64,000 bases of DNA. Source: a virus. Positions 22,564 through 30,630 of this stretch are shown here, one piece after another. How positions within the stretch are numbered: the stretch's first letter is position 1; the number at the start of each line of letters is the position of its first letter. The notes under the pieces were generated by a model. That model was not told where the DNA came from. It was given only the letters and a program-made list of their open reading frames with translations, and made no database searches. The stretch is taken from positions 44,582 to 108,581 of the IMG/VR virus record IMGVR_UViG_3300017917_001562. One strand, 5' to 3'. The translations under genes and the position numbers were made by a program.

Positions 22564-23066
22564 TCGAATAAATTTTCATTCCATTCGCGATAACCTTCGC
22601 GGAATGCCATATTGCTTTGTGTTTCGCGAACTTCAACACGATAGCACCAAAGTCTATTAGCTTCACCTTCACCTAGCAAGTCTGGAATATAAACGCCATT
22701 GACATACTTGTATAGCATGTCAGCAAGACCTTCACAGCCCAGTCTGGGCAGGATAGTTAACTTGGCCATTTTCTTTTCTTGCAGTACTTTGTATGTTTCC
22801 ATCTCTGGATCATCTGCCGCAACTAACAGTGTATGATCAAATTGATCTTCAAGAATCTTTTTTAATTCTTTAAGGCCACCATAGTCCATGGCCCAATTAC
22901 GAACATCTAGTTCGTTAGTGCCAAAGTAAAATTTCATACTGAAACTGTAACCGTGAATAGTGTTACAGTGACTGTCAGCACGCCATTGTCTATACGCACA
23001 GGGGAAAGCATCGTGATATTCTTTTGTACTTACATATTTGTAATGTACAGGTTGTAGATTTGCCAT
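22560..23066 (-). CDS. queD: 6-carboxy-tetrahydropterin synthase (QueD), variant metal site
   Basis: 168 aa from the ATG at 23066 with an AAGGAG SD. The T-fold motifs are FPCAYRQWRADSHC, TIHGYSFSMKFYFG, MDYGGLKEL, FDHTLLV and VEVRET. The catalytic Cys, the later His and Glu are present. Against E. coli QueD, two of three zinc His are Tyr (AHR to AYR, HGH to HGY). It would convert dihydroneopterin triphosphate to 6-carboxy-tetrahydropterin, if active. Confidence 0.83.
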   Translation of the reverse strand: MANLQPVHYKYVSTKEYHDAFPCAYRQWRADSHCNTIHGYSFSMKFYFGTNELDVRNWAMDYGGLKELKKILEDQFDHTLLVAADDPEMETYKVLQEKKMAKLTILPRLGCEGLADMLYKYVNGVYIPDLLGEGEANRLWCYRVEVRETQSNMAFREGYREWNENLFE

Positions 23067-23153
23067 CTCTAGTCTCCTTTTATAAAGTAGCAAGGTTGAT
23101 GACACGCAGAGTATTTAAAGAGGGATGAGCGTCAAGACCTCTTAAGCAAGTAT

Positions 23154-23696
23154 TTATCTTACTAGTTCCTCATAGTTTTCAAAGATGTTACTTAGAGTTT
23201 CTTTTTTGATATGGGCTTTTTCCATATACCATGCTTCATCGTTGATATTACCGATTGGTTTTTGACCTACAACAGATTCATAGTTGTTGATTAGTTCTGC
23301 TTCCATGGCCAATATTTCGTCTCTACTGTTTATAGATTCAAATGGATAGTTTGTAACGTCCCATACTGTTATTTTACAGTCTGTAACAGAAATGTCAATG
23401 CCGTATGTTAGTTTAAAATCTTCTTCAATTACACGCCAGTCTGCACCGCTATGACCTCTTAGTCTTAGACTATTTGACCAACTGGCACTATGCCCTATTT
23501 GTCTATATAACCTATCACCATAATTACGAGAATTATCAGCACTCATTCCAAATTTAATAACTATGCCTTTGTAAACTATCCTATATAGATATTTGTCTAT
23601 GTTGTAGTGTGCAAGAATATTACAAATTAAACTAGGATTGGATAATTTGGCGCCGTCAATATGATACTTAGGAATAATACTCCAATTAACCTTCAT
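23154..23696 (-). CDS. hypothetical protein with GIY-YIG-like core
   Basis: 180 aa from the ATG at 23696 (ATGA overlap). YLYRIVYKGIVIKFGMSADN then GDRLYRQIGHSASW resembles the Y-(x)n-YxG-S and R-L of GIY-YIG nucleases, and an acidic EAELINNY helix lies downstream. It lacks the DNA-binding tail of the homing endonucleases. It could be a repair or restriction-type nuclease, or a protein of unrelated function. Confidence 0.55.
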   Translation of the reverse strand: MKVNWSIIPKYHIDGAKLSNPSLICNILAHYNIDKYLYRIVYKGIVIKFGMSADNSRNYGDRLYRQIGHSASWSNSLRLRGHSGADWRVIEEDFKLTYGIDISVTDCKITVWDVTNYPFESINSRDEILAMEAELINNYESVVGQKPIGNINDEAWYMEKAHIKKETLSNIFENYEELVR

Positions 23697-24238
23697 ACTG
23701 CCCACCATTCTTCCCAGGGAAAAACAATCCATTCAGGCGTTTCTTGTTTGTTAATTTCTTTACCAGCAAAGTCCATTTTTACACTGCATTTACTGGCCAG
23801 ATTATCAATGGTAACAGCAAATTTAACATTGTTGTTCCAAACATCAGACCAAGCAGGGTCATTGGGCCTGCAACTATCCTGCCAATCCTTCATAATCCAA
23901 TTGAAAGTTTCGCCGCTGTCATTGATATCATCTACTAGCAGAATATTTTTCCTTAGTGCAGGATTAGAATGACCAACCATGTCATCTACTCTGTGGTAAC
24001 CGAACGCATCTTCAGCCATCCATAAATTACTTTCAGGACCCATTGTGCTGTCACGCAACTGCACACTCAGCGTCTGCATAGGTGCATTTAGATAATGACT
24101 TAGTAACAGTGCAGGATAAAGTCCGCCTCTGGTGATGCCTACAATATAGTCGGGACGCCAATTGCTAGTAGCAATCTTGCGACCAATTTGGCTAACAAGA
24201 CTTACATAATCTTTGTGTTTGTAATATGTTTTTTGCAT
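23693..24238 (-). CDS. purine phosphoribosyltransferase-like protein
   Basis: 181 aa type I PRTase. PDYIVGITRGGLYPALLLS gives the early loop, and ILLVDDINDSGETF near residues 98-111 is the PRPP-binding motif. It resembles Gpt/hypoxanthine-guanine PRTases; base specificity cannot be read by eye. It could salvage guanine displaced from DNA by the DpdA-like enzyme, or another purine. Confidence 0.8.
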   Translation of the reverse strand: MQKTYYKHKDYVSLVSQIGRKIATSNWRPDYIVGITRGGLYPALLLSHYLNAPMQTLSVQLRDSTMGPESNLWMAEDAFGYHRVDDMVGHSNPALRKNILLVDDINDSGETFNWIMKDWQDSCRPNDPAWSDVWNNNVKFAVTIDNLASKCSVKMDFAGKEINKQETPEWIVFPWEEWWAV

Positions 24239-24240
24239 GG

Positions 24241-24702
24241 TTATTTGTTATTTTCTAAGACTCTTTGAGTAAGGTATTGTTCGTGTTGCACCCAACCTTT
24301 GCGTGTAGCAAAACCCCAATCTCGTTGTTGAGGACCAGGCATGAACAAGGTCCAACATTCGATACCGGGGTCTAATTCAATTCTATGAAAACTTTTGGAA
24401 TTAGAGATTCTAAAGTGACCGGGACCACGCCACTTTTGCATCTCGCCGATCTTTTTACCTCTAAAGTCAAACATAGGCACCCATTCCCAATAACCACCTT
24501 TGAGAATTACAGTAGCATAAGGCCAAGGATGATCGTGTAAGTCGTCTGGATCACTTTTTAAAAACTTGTGTAGAAACACATTAAAGGGAAAGTGTTTGCG
24601 ATCTTTGAGAAAAAGATAATATCGTTCCAAATAAGGTTCATTGTTGACCCTATCCATAACAATGCGTTTACGGCCCAGGCGTTCCAAAAGTTTTAAAAAC
24701 AT
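24241..24702 (-). CDS. cupin-like conserved phage protein
   Basis: 153 aa from the ATG at 24702, with AAGGAG SD. DDLHDHPWPYATVILKGGYW and HFRISNSKSFHRIELD form a cupin-type His pattern, followed by CWTLFMPGPQQRDWGF. Small soluble metal-binding beta barrel; substrate unknown. Own sigma70 promoter directly upstream. Confidence 0.72.
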   Translation of the reverse strand: MFLKLLERLGRKRIVMDRVNNEPYLERYYLFLKDRKHFPFNVFLHKFLKSDPDDLHDHPWPYATVILKGGYWEWVPMFDFRGKKIGEMQKWRGPGHFRISNSKSFHRIELDPGIECWTLFMPGPQQRDWGFATRKGWVQHEQYLTQRVLENNK

Positions 24703-24721
24703 ATTTTTCTCCTTATAGCCA

Positions 24722-24750
24722 ATTATACTATAATGTAGAATTATAGTCAA
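24722..24750 (-). promoter_or_regulatory. sigma70-type promoter (TTGACT-17-TATAAT)
   Basis: TTGACT at 24750-24745 and TATAAT at 24727-24722, 17 bp apart. The TGA inside the -35 is the stop codon of the upstream gene. Confidence 0.8.
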
Positions 24751-25037
24751 TGACGCAGTAGTTCCATAGCCACAATTTGGCCTACTCGTTCAGCAACATC
24801 GTCACCATCGGGAATAAGGTAAGTGTTATAAAGATGGTGATCAGTTTTGTTATTGTATGTTCTAGTTTGGAGAATTGCGCCACCATGTGCCGCCATCATG
24901 GTAAACCTAATACCTTCGATATCAACAGAATCTGATTCACGAACGGTGCCGCCAATTGCGCTAGCCTTTGTAATGTTATTTGCATTTGCCCAATCTTCTC
25001 TAACCCATTTTACTACCAATTTTTTAAACCAATTCAT
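24747..25037 (-). CDS. small conserved hypothetical protein
   Basis: 96 aa. Lys/Trp-rich start, then FTMMAAHGGAILQTRTYNN and YNTYLIPDGDDVAERV. ATGA overlap with the gene upstream, with GGGAG SD. Second gene of the folE operon. Function unknown. Confidence 0.72.
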   Translation of the reverse strand: MNWFKKLVVKWVREDWANANNITKASAIGGTVRESDSVDIEGIRFTMMAAHGGAILQTRTYNNKTDHHLYNTYLIPDGDDVAERVGQIVAMELLRH

Positions 25038-25240
25038 GATTGTTCTCCCAAATATTTCATAGCTTTGTCTGTGGCTTCTTCCAAAGTTACTGCGTGAATT
25101 TTTAATGTAATTTTATCGCCATTGATAACGGTATCATAGGGTACTGCTCCACGAAACTCAAATGTTTCGGGTAAGTCTGTAGTCACAGAAAACTCCTGCA
25201 AGTTTTTGATTCTATCTATAATGTCTTTTACTTGTGTCAT
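25034..25240 (-). CDS. small hypothetical protein
   Basis: 68 aa, acidic and beta-rich, with an MTQVKDIIDRIKNL start. ATG overlaps the folE stop (AGATGA). Function unknown. Confidence 0.68.
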   Translation of the reverse strand: MTQVKDIIDRIKNLQEFSVTTDLPETFEFRGAVPYDTVINGDKITLKIHAVTLEEATDKAMKYLGEQS

Positions 25241-25956
25241 CTTGGGGCAAACTCCTGTTGTAGTTTAATATTGTCCATAAACTCTTTTTTAGTGCCTTGA
25301 TCTTCTTTAAAAGCACCTTTAAGCACTGTGGTTTGAGTCAACGAACTATGCGCCATAATGCCTCTGTTTTCGCAGCAGCCATGCGTGGCCTGTATGTAAA
25401 CACCAACATCCTTACTGCCTGTTGCTGACATAATTTCCCTAGCAATGTCCATAGCCAATTCTTCTTGCAGTGTTCCTCTACGAGCACACCACTGTGCAAT
25501 TCTAGTATACTTGCTGAGTCCAATTAATTTGTTAGCAGCCAAAATACCAATATAAGCAACACCTGTTACTGGTTGGTGATGATGACTGCACATGCTTTTG
25601 AGTTCACTGCGTACTACCAACATACCATCATAGGGTTCATCGGTTTCATTGGGAAATGAAGTAGCATCCGGCTTTGCTTCATATCTACCTGCCATGATCT
25701 CATTGTAATACATTTTAGCCAATCGTCTAGCAGTGCCATGACTGTTGGGATCAGTTTCGCGATCAATAAGTAGTGCATCTAGTACTTGTTCAAATGCTGA
25801 TGTTGCTTCGTTGATTAGATTGTCTTTTTCAACATCGCTAATGTATTCGCTAATGTTATCACCTGCCCAAAAGCGTTTATTGCCTTGTCTAAGTCTTTCC
25901 CTGATAACTTGATTCAAGGGTCGACCATCTTCTTCCCTGTAATGTAGTTGTGTCAT
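25237..25956 (-). CDS. folE: GTP cyclohydrolase I (FolE)
   Basis: 239 aa. MCSHHHQPVTGVAYIG (Cys and His zinc ligands near 123-127), LIGLSKYTRIAQWCARR, and THGCCENRGI with the second zinc Cys match bacterial FolE closely. GTP becomes dihydroneopterin triphosphate, the QueD substrate. An N-terminal extension of about 40 residues is not in the E. coli protein. CAGGAG SD and a consensus sigma70 promoter. Confidence 0.92.
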   Translation of the reverse strand: MTQLHYREEDGRPLNQVIRERLRQGNKRFWAGDNISEYISDVEKDNLINEATSAFEQVLDALLIDRETDPNSHGTARRLAKMYYNEIMAGRYEAKPDATSFPNETDEPYDGMLVVRSELKSMCSHHHQPVTGVAYIGILAANKLIGLSKYTRIAQWCARRGTLQEELAMDIAREIMSATGSKDVGVYIQATHGCCENRGIMAHSSLTQTTVLKGAFKEDQGTKKEFMDNIKLQQEFAPR

Positions 25957-25972
25957 ATATTCTCCTGCCTAA

Positions 25973-26001
25973 ATTATAAGATTATTTAGGTCTTGTGTCA
26001 A
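25973..26001 (-). promoter_or_regulatory. sigma70-type promoter (TTGACA-17-TATAAT)
   Basis: Perfect consensus: TTGACA at 26001-25996, TATAAT at 25978-25973, 17-bp spacer. The -35 includes the stop codon of the aminotransferase-like gene. It makes folE strongly and early expressed in principle. Confidence 0.85.
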
Positions 26002-26609
26002 TGGATAATTGTAATTTTTCTTAAGTCTGGATATTCTACATATACAGGCTCAGTGCTTTGATATTTGGCCAACAATTCGATTCCTCGTTCAGCTTCTTCT
26101 ATGGTAGGTCTATAATGATAACCAATTCGGAATGTTTGCTGTTGTGGCCAGGGTGTAATGTTTAAATCTCTTCCATCGTAACGCATTTGTCTTAAATGAT
26201 CGTATTCTTCTACATCATCTAATAAAATAGCACCACCACGACCAATGTTTAGAGGCTTACCGTGTCCGAAACTCAAACACATTAACGAACCTGGCCTATA
26301 CATATCTTGCTCCAGTCGTCTAGCAGTATCTAAAATTCTAGTGCCATAAAAGTAGTATTCGCCCTTCCAAGTTTGTTGCCTTTCTTCCACAAACTGATAT
26401 TCAATACCAAGTTTGTGCATGGTCATAGGAATACTTAGATAAGTGTAGGGAGTAAATCTACATTCTTTAACTTGATCATAGCGTAAGCAAAGCTCAATGG
26501 CATGGGTACAACAGTCAGTCATTACCGCATATGGTGCGCCTGTAAATTTAGCTAACTGTTGTTCGAACTCAGCAATTTTATCGAATGTTGTCAAGCAATC
26601 GTCCTGCAC
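25998..26609 (-). CDS. short DegT/DnrJ-type PLP aminotransferase-like protein
   Basis: 203 aa from a GTG at 26609; a TTG at 26594 has the better SD (AGGA). EFEQQLAKFTGAPYAVMTDC and CLSFGHGKPLNIGRGGAILL match the sugar aminotransferase family, with the Lys that binds PLP in HGKPL. The usual length is near 370 aa; the C-terminal domain is missing, so this is a minimal form or has lost activity. It overlaps the glycosyltransferase gene by about 30 nt. Confidence 0.7.
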   Translation of the reverse strand: MQDDCLTTFDKIAEFEQQLAKFTGAPYAVMTDCCTHAIELCLRYDQVKECRFTPYTYLSIPMTMHKLGIEYQFVEERQQTWKGEYYFYGTRILDTARRLEQDMYRPGSLMCLSFGHGKPLNIGRGGAILLDDVEEYDHLRQMRYDGRDLNITPWPQQQTFRIGYHYRPTIEEAERGIELLAKYQSTEPVYVEYPDLRKITIIH

Positions 26610-27642
26610 TAAAAAAGTTGTCAGTTAAGTCCTGAGTAAGTTTGGCTACCTTGGGCAACAACTGTTTATAGTTGGTCATAGTGTGCCTAATCAAATCCAT
26701 TAGTTTAGATTTGTTTGCTATGTATGTAGGATAGTCTTTGGTCCAATCGCTGGGATATTTGAATTCGCTGTCATACATTTCTGTATAACTTAGTCTGTCG
26801 GGTACCAAAGGAACTGCATCAACAATAGCACCTTCATAACAACCAATGCCCAGTGTTTCCTGCAAACTACAACTAAACACAATTTTTGCTTGTCCAAGAA
26901 TATTATGATATTCTGTTTTGGTCAGTGTTTGATCCTGACAAACAATAAACTCATATTGTGGCATACTAGCTGCCAAGTCTCTAAAAATTTCAACTTGTTT
27001 TTCAGGAGCAATACGATGCGGAAATACAATTAAATCACGCTTGGCCATACCAACAAACGGAGCTAATGTATTTTGCATATACTCCATTGGCCAACCACTG
27101 CGTATAACTTTTTCTTTGTTATAAGAACGGTCTCCGAATGGAAGCAATAAGTTTTCACAAAACATGTCTATATGAAACTCTGTAGCAAAGTAGTTATAAT
27201 CAATAGCTTCGTAGAAACTCTTTTCGGCATGTCTAACCCAAGGAGCATCTCCGATTAAACGACCTAAAAAGTCTTGTGGATCATAACTGCCGGCGTGCCA
27301 TAATGCGTGAATCTTAACTTTAATATCAAGAAGCTCGCTCATGTATTTTAAGTTTATGATGCCAGGATGCCAAGCATCAGTAAAAAGAAAATGATCGCCA
27401 GGCCTAACTGCTCCGGAGCAAAATAAACGGCCCATTCCTTCAACTTGACTAGACTTATAGATATTAGTCCCACCAAAATTAAGAAAAGCGCCAGGAGTGG
27501 TTGAATCAGGAATGTCCTTAGGACCAGATAAAATTTGAACATGGTGCCCTGCCTTTCTTAGTAATTCAGGTACATGGGTTTTCCACTGCGCCGTATAGCG
27601 AGTTTCAACCGGTTCGAGATCAACTAAAAATACATTAGCCAT
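26578..27642 (-). CDS. glycosyltransferase, GT-B type
   Basis: 354 aa. The C-terminal half holds VFPHRIAPEKQVEIFRDLA and FSCSLQETLGIGCYEGAIV, followed by VPLVPDRLSYTEMY, the donor-binding pattern of GT-B enzymes. Acceptor unknown: modified DNA base, host glycan and virion are all possible. Next to aminotransferase- and sulfotransferase-like genes. TAATG start overlap. Confidence 0.78.
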   Translation of the reverse strand: MANVFLVDLEPVETRYTAQWKTHVPELLRKAGHHVQILSGPKDIPDSTTPGAFLNFGGTNIYKSSQVEGMGRLFCSGAVRPGDHFLFTDAWHPGIINLKYMSELLDIKVKIHALWHAGSYDPQDFLGRLIGDAPWVRHAEKSFYEAIDYNYFATEFHIDMFCENLLLPFGDRSYNKEKVIRSGWPMEYMQNTLAPFVGMAKRDLIVFPHRIAPEKQVEIFRDLAASMPQYEFIVCQDQTLTKTEYHNILGQAKIVFSCSLQETLGIGCYEGAIVDAVPLVPDRLSYTEMYDSEFKYPSDWTKDYPTYIANKSKLMDLIRHTMTNYKQLLPKVAKLTQDLTDNFFSAGRLLDNIR

Positions 27643-27830
27643 TATTGTTTTTCTGCACGACGGCGATCGCGCTCAAATCTACGATATTGATCACTGCGAT
27701 ACAGATCCCGTTCATTATATTTCAAACCATTGAATCTGCAATAATCCTTATATCCTTCTAGATCTTCAAAGATCTGTGTAACTTCAGGAGTCATGCGTAG
27801 ATATTTTTCAATGTATTTAGGCTGTGCCAT
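27642..27830 (-). CDS. small basic hypothetical protein
   Basis: 62 aa with an Arg/Tyr/Asp-rich C-terminus (LYRSDQYRRFERDRRRAEKQ) and helical character. It is coupled to the glycosyltransferase gene by TAATG. Function unknown. Confidence 0.65.
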   Translation of the reverse strand: MAQPKYIEKYLRMTPEVTQIFEDLEGYKDYCRFNGLKYNERDLYRSDQYRRFERDRRRAEKQ

Positions 27831-27868
27831 TGTTTTTCCTTTAAAGTAAAGTAATTATAAAAAGAATT

Positions 27869-28780
27869 TTAAAAAGAGTCAAGGTTAAAGTCTGCCAAAT
27901 GTTTGACTACATTTTCATATGCTAACTCTGAATTAAATTTAATAGATGAGTTTTCAAAAAAAAGTTTTGATTCAAAGTAATTTGGTATAATTTTAACTTT
28001 ATCATATTGTAGTTTTTGTTGATTAGAACTAAATTGTTTCGTGATATATTCTGTAGTAGTGTGAAAAGTTGGAATCTTTAATATATATTTAGAAAACATA
28101 GCAGAATCTAAAGTTATTTTAATTTGATTTGCCCAACTATTAATTATCCAACTTTTGTCTATAGGTTCTACAATTTTTTCAAACACAACAGGTTTTTGGT
28201 CTGCATATTGATGGGAATATTTATAGTTAGTGCATACAGCAATCCAATTGCTGGTTAAACACTCCCATTGATTTTCTCGCCACAATAAAATATTTTTTGT
28301 TGATGTCAAAAAGTCACTATCTAATGTTTTAGATGATTCTTTCGCATCAATATTTTTTTGTCTAAGAACTTGTTGAAGATGTGTGTTGGCAGTTCTTCCT
28401 GTAGTTATAATAATAGTCTGATGTTGTTTTGTATCAAATTCTGTTAGGTCTGAAATTATTTCGTCAGACCAACTTAAGTTATGCAATACTGTTTGATTCA
28501 ACCATTGTTCTTTTGATGTTTTAACAACTTCAGGCATTAAATTGTTTAAGTCATCTTCGTAAGTAGATATATGGCGGATAATTTTAATATTATGGTTTCT
28601 TGCTTTTAGTAACAACTCGTCGGATGCATCTGCATGACAAATTTCCCACAAGCAACCTGTGTTAGGAGGAGTATTGCCCGCCAATATCCAATTTTCAGAA
28701 AATTTCAAATTCGGAAACTTTTCAATATAGTTTGCAACTATTTGTTTGTTTCCGTTATGAAATAAACAAATGCTTTGCAT
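27869..28780 (-). CDS. putative sulfotransferase-like protein
   Basis: 303 aa. TIIITTGRTANTHLQQVL near residues 122-139 resembles the PAPS-binding loop of sulfotransferases (GR[S/T]-x-[S/T]), and a second half with KNILLWRE follows. The N-terminal 100 residues are unlike the family. The assignment rests on one motif and is tentative. TAATG overlap with the T-fold gene. Confidence 0.45.
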   Translation of the reverse strand: MQSICLFHNGNKQIVANYIEKFPNLKFSENWILAGNTPPNTGCLWEICHADASDELLLKARNHNIKIIRHISTYEDDLNNLMPEVVKTSKEQWLNQTVLHNLSWSDEIISDLTEFDTKQHQTIIITTGRTANTHLQQVLRQKNIDAKESSKTLDSDFLTSTKNILLWRENQWECLTSNWIAVCTNYKYSHQYADQKPVVFEKIVEPIDKSWIINSWANQIKITLDSAMFSKYILKIPTFHTTTEYITKQFSSNQQKLQYDKVKIIPNYFESKLFFENSSIKFNSELAYENVVKHLADFNLDSF

Positions 28781-29232
28781 TAAACTTTGACAGTTAAATT
28801 AGCTCGGTGAGTTTCATATTTTATCAGTGCGCCGTTCTCACCATCTTCGGCTACTTCAATCCATACAGCTCTGTCAGGATATCTTTGTGCAATTTGATCA
28901 TACAGATCATCAGCAATCATTTCACAGCTCTTATAGTCCAAACTCAGAGTGGAATCGCGATACAGATTCTCCAGCCATCTTTTGAATTGGATGAATTCGA
29001 TGTCCCTGTCGTTATGCCACACATCGATCCACACCCTGAAATGGAAAATGTGACGATGAGGAACACCAAGAAACGAAACATCATATTCATCACCAGTAGC
29101 TAGTGCAGGGTCTGTGGCCGCTGCCGGGTATTTATGAATACCTTCCTTGCGAAAAGTTACCCAGATTTTTCGTTCAGCCTGATCTTTAATTCGTTGCCTT
29201 TGTTCTTGTAGTGCTTGTTGTCTTTGTTCCAT
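28780..29232 (-). CDS. T-fold (6-pyruvoyl-tetrahydropterin synthase-like) protein
   Basis: 150 aa. After a charged N-terminal helix the order PHRHIFHFRVWIDVWHNDRD, IEFIQFKRWLENL, SCEMIADDLYDQIA and VWIEVAEDGENGALI follows the PTPS/QueD layout: HxH strand, helix, [C]-E helix, final E strand. It is not orthologous to the QueD above. It may act on a pterin or deazapurine. AGGAA SD. Confidence 0.6.
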   Translation of the reverse strand: MEQRQQALQEQRQRIKDQAERKIWVTFRKEGIHKYPAAATDPALATGDEYDVSFLGVPHRHIFHFRVWIDVWHNDRDIEFIQFKRWLENLYRDSTLSLDYKSCEMIADDLYDQIAQRYPDRAVWIEVAEDGENGALIKYETHRANLTVKV

Positions 29233-29243
29233 GTTAATTCCTA

Positions 29244-29783
29244 TTATAAAGGTTGATCATTTTTGTACTGTGACCAGTCTGTAAATTTACTACGATCCAT
29301 TAGTGTATGCAAACTGTGCGACCATACACCTGGGTTAGTTGCTTTAAAATCTTTGTCATCTATTTTAAGCATTGTATTATAATTCCAAAGTTTTACATAA
29401 GGAATTGGCACTCTAATTTGCGGAATAAAATTATTATATTCGCAAAGACCACTTTCGTGAAATTCTTCAACTTGATTAATAGGAATATCAAGACTACACA
29501 GATAATCTTTATCAAGGAAAAATCGAATCATAGTCTCCCAATCATTGTGCTCTTTAGGAATACTAGGGTTATAACTATGATTAGCACCAAAGAAAATATG
29601 CTTAAAATGTTTTTTGATGTCGTTGTAAGCATTTTGATCGACAAGGATACTGTTAATTATATTAGTCGACTGAACTCCTACTACAAAGAGTGTGTTCATC
29701 CCATAAGCAGGAGTATGCTCTACTTCTCGACCAGTGAAGAAAACTGCACGGTCTGATGTACCAGATATATAATCTCTTTTCAT
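29244..29783 (-). CDS. conserved phage protein of the deazaguanine region
   Basis: 179 aa, starting MKRDYISGTSDRAVFFTGRE. TPAYGMNTLFVVGVQ, FFGANHSYNP and DKDFKATNPGVWSHSL are striking conserved-looking blocks. I recall similar proteins in cyanophage-like genomes but no function. ATGA overlap with the DUF805 gene. Confidence 0.68.
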   Translation of the reverse strand: MKRDYISGTSDRAVFFTGREVEHTPAYGMNTLFVVGVQSTNIINSILVDQNAYNDIKKHFKHIFFGANHSYNPSIPKEHNDWETMIRFFLDKDYLCSLDIPINQVEEFHESGLCEYNNFIPQIRVPIPYVKLWNYNTMLKIDDKDFKATNPGVWSHSLHTLMDRSKFTDWSQYKNDQPL

Positions 29784-30106
29784 TCAGATTCTTTCGTTTT
29801 AAGAAAGCTAATTATTAGCCATGCAACTAATCCAATATAGGGAAAAAGTGTTGTCGCCGTCCATGCAGTATTAATGCCAGCATCTCTGCATCGTTTTATA
29901 ACTGACATTAAGTTACCCCAAAACATTAGCACAAACCCTACACCCATAATAAACAATGTTTTAGGACTGCCTTCTCCAGCAGTGCCTGCAAAAAATAGTG
30001 ACACTGCAAATATAGCAAAAAATCCAATCAACAACATTAACTGCGTATGCCAAAACTCTTTGATTGACAGTTTGCCCTTGGGTAAAAAAATATTTAGATA
30101 ATTCAT
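29780..30106 (-). CDS. DUF805-family membrane protein
   Basis: 108 aa, three or four hydrophobic segments. The loop IKRCRDAGINTAWTATTLFP, then YIGLVAWLIIS, is the DUF805 pattern. Inner-membrane protein of unknown role. ATGA overlap. Confidence 0.75.
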   Translation of the reverse strand: MNYLNIFLPKGKLSIKEFWHTQLMLLIGFFAIFAVSLFFAGTAGEGSPKTLFIMGVGFVLMFWGNLMSVIKRCRDAGINTAWTATTLFPYIGLVAWLIISFLKTKESE

Positions 30107-30387
30107 TTGTCCAGCTTGGGTTCGATTTTAGGTGGAGGATCTTCGCGATCTCTAATCGCCATCATTTTTTGATATTCAGCAAATTCTTCTTCAGTCATAA
30201 AACGCCTAGGTTTTTTATCGTCATAGGCTTCTTTGATAACATTAGGAGCCCAATATCCGATATTAACGGGTCGCCAATACTTGTAAAAAATGTAGTTCAA
30301 GAATACTAATAGTACACCAATTACAGCCAAAGCCAAACTGATTAAAATTGAACCAATAAAAAAGGTTGCATAGCCTTCTAAGGTCAT
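30103..30387 (-). CDS. small membrane protein
   Basis: 94 aa with one long N-terminal hydrophobic segment (about residues 8-36) and a charged cytoplasmic-type tail containing RRFMTEEEFAEYQKMM and a Pro-rich end. Function unknown. Driven by the sigma70 promoter at 30412. Confidence 0.7.
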   Translation of the reverse strand: MTLEGYATFFIGSILISLALAVIGVLLVFLNYIFYKYWRPVNIGYWAPNVIKEAYDDKKPRRFMTEEEFAEYQKMMAIRDREDPPPKIEPKLDK

Positions 30388-30411
30388 AGTGTCTTTCGTT
30401 TGTTATGTGTT

Positions 30412-30440
30412 ATTATATTATCAGTGATCGTCAAAGTCAA
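30412..30440 (-). promoter_or_regulatory. sigma70-type promoter (TTGACT-17-TATAAT)
   Basis: TTGACT at 30440-30435 and TATAAT at 30417-30412, with a 17-bp spacer, overlapping the 3' end of the 69 aa gene. It starts the operon 30387 to 29244 or beyond. Confidence 0.75.
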
Positions 30441-30630
30441 CTACTTCGTGATCATGTTGCCACTGCAATCGTTCCAAACGACGAATTTCGTCTTTAAATT
30501 GGAGCTTTTGCTTTTTCCATTCTACCACTTGCGTATGTTCTGCGCCGGGGTGTTGCTTTTCGTGATTGGCAATTTTCTCATCCAAAACGCGATGCATTTC
30601 TTTCAAATGTTTGATTCTATTTTCATACAT
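30421..30630 (-). CDS. small coiled-coil protein (YdcH/DUF465-like)
   Basis: 69 aa from the ATG at 30630, preceded by GGAGG; an ATG 18 nt upstream lacks an SD. IKHLKEMHRVLDEKIANHE and KKQKLQFKDEIRRLERLQ form the two helices of the YdcH family. It overlaps the dpdA stop. Role unknown. Confidence 0.7.
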   Translation of the reverse strand: MYENRIKHLKEMHRVLDEKIANHEKQHPGAEHTQVVEWKKQKLQFKDEIRRLERLQWQHDHEVVDFDDH

